In this document: piece by piece, positions 63,299 to 64,000 of the stretch
Layout of the letters: each line of letters opens with the position of its first letter
Numbering within the stretch: position 1 is the first letter of the stretch
Assembly (NCBI RefSeq): GCF_026151205.1
Contig: NC_087078.1
Location: forward strand, 3,252,175-3,316,174
Source of the DNA: Bolinopsis microptera
Taxonomy: Eukaryota > Ctenophora > Tentaculata > Lobata > Bolinopsidae
Direction: 5' to 3'
Length of the DNA: 64,000 bases
The notes under the pieces: generated by a model
Seen by the model: only the letters and a program-made list of their open reading frames with translations
What the model was told of the DNA's origin: nothing
Databases searched by the model: none
Position numbers and translations under genes: made by a program

Positions 63299-64000
63299 AA
63301 GTTACCAAATTTACGTGAGTACTTGATTCTTTTCAATCCCAGTTTATTGCTGTCCTACAAATTTCTTTAATGCCAAATGTCGTCTAAAACACCCTGTTTC
63401 GCAAAAAATTTCCGGGGGGCTGCGCCCCCCTAGCCCCCGCCAAGGGGCGCCGCCCCTAGACCCCGCTGGGGGCTGCGCCCCCAGACCCCTGCCACAGCTT
63501 GCTCGCTTCGCTCGCTGCGCAGCTTGATTGGACGCGTCGGCTCGCTTCGCTCGCCGACAGCCCCCCTCAAAGAAAAATCCTGGCTACGTCCCTGTATCGA
63601 CCATGAGCTGTCAGCTAGGATTCAGAAAGCTTCCGGAGCCTTCAATCAACTGAGTAATACATGGAAAAACCGCAACATCCAGTCTTATACAAAGATCAGG
63701 ATTTATAAGGCAGCGGTTTTGACAATATTGTTATATGGTAGTGAGGTTTGGAACACAACCAAAAAGCAGCTACATCGCTTTGAGGTGTTCCATCAGCGTT
63801 GCTTGAGGAGAATACTTAGGATAAGATGGCTCGATCGGGTTAGAAACACTGAAGTGCTGGAGCGTGCAAAGATAAATCCAGTAGAGACATTCATAGGAGC
63901 AAACCGCCTGCGGTGGTTTGGCCATGTCACCAGAATGCCAGACACTAGGCTTCCTAAGTACCTGCTTAACTGGACCCCTGCGCATGGGAGAAGATCTAGG

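Larger units (their letters stand above)
60955..63594. mobile_element. hAT-like non-autonomous transposon inserted in the LINE, 8-bp TSD
   Basis: Termini CAGGCACGTAGCCAGG and CCTGGCTACGTCCCTG are inverted. The 8-bp duplication TATCGACC lies at 60947-60954 and 63595-63602, and removing the element and one TATCGACC restores LINE frame continuity. The left end is G/C-run rich (60971-61008). The right 180 bp is a chain of GC hairpins (GGGGGCTGCGCCCCC, CTCGCTTCGCTCG). There is no transposase, and the interior is filled by other repeats. The 8-bp TSD and CAGG ends favour hAT, but other 8-bp-TSD superfamilies are not excluded. Confidence 0.9.
59912..64000 (+). pseudogene. Non-LTR retrotransposon (LINE) reverse transcriptase, 5'-truncated and interrupted, runs off the window
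   Basis: The RT domain is recognisable in order: KLKNHKSAGIDEISNEQLKYG; IVPKKGDTSHCSYNRGITL; NQCGFRKKRSCIDQI; the catalytic FVDFKAAFDS; and after a premature TGA (60509-60511), SGQGDIQDPPLFN, then the catalytic box YADD (near 60692). A frame change in the A-run near 60800 is followed by TEAMVIGK and DFTYLGTIISSDGTID. A hAT-like element (60955-63594) splits the frame there. It resumes at 63603 with HELSARIQKASGAFNQLS and continues through LLYGSEVWN and RLRWFGHVTRMPD to the window edge. This is the thumb/C-terminal region of a CR1/RTE/L2-like LINE; the clade is not resolved. No endonuclease domain is present. It is dead in at least three ways. Confidence 0.88.

Overview
The window looks like nuclear DNA of an invertebrate animal. 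It is AT-rich, has split genes with consensus GT/AG introns, a gene for a motile-cilium protein, a non-LTR retrotransposon, and a very large load of non-autonomous palindromic DNA elements. I cannot name the species; a non-bilaterian or other aquatic invertebrate is only a guess. Exons were joined by reading splice sites and phases by eye.

Layout. (1) 1-4517, plus strand: the 3' half of a DRC7/CCDC135-like gene (nexin-dynein regulatory complex of motile cilia), with a LINE ORF1-like fragment and a long hexamer microsatellite in its introns. (2) 5324-19869, minus strand, tail to tail with the first gene: at least eight phase-compatible exons that would encode a disordered N-terminal part with an acidic DLE repeat, followed by a four-EF-hand calmodulin-like domain. 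Its introns hold a 42-bp tandem repeat seeded at a splice donor, a 1.16-kb TIR element with many internal copies of its end motif, and two small inverted-repeat elements. (3) 19.9-22.5 kb: no gene seen. (4) 22.5-34.3 kb: a dense block of nested palindromes from three families, called here E1 (ends start TGACCAAAACCC), E2 (GGCGCCTCTATT module) and E3 (GCAGTTGACCAAC ends, GGCGGCCAAA core). (5) 31992-47188: a head-to-tail tandem duplication, each unit carrying an intronless MATE/SLC47-type transporter gene. The copies differ at four CDS positions that I could find. The second copy carries a 3.5-kb E1-derived insertion; the first keeps the empty site. (6) 47.2-51.8 kb: more palindromic elements and one doubtful exon. 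(7) 51.8-55.2 kb: about 3 kb of almost pure purine strand, then a 0.3-kb pyrimidine tract ending in (CT)n. (8) 55.2-59.8 kb: no gene; a hAT-like MITE and a decayed E2 copy. (9) 59.9-64.0 kb: a 5'-truncated, stop- and frameshift-bearing LINE reverse transcriptase, split by a 2.64-kb hAT-like element with a perfect 8-bp target duplication, which itself contains another palindromic element.

The genes do not form a pathway. The best candidate for something undescribed is the set of palindromic elements: composite foldbacks whose ends are themselves palindromes, with shared short cores (GAGTTATGARCAA; CRE-type TTGATGACGTCATCAA in E1), packed around a very recent transporter gene duplication.
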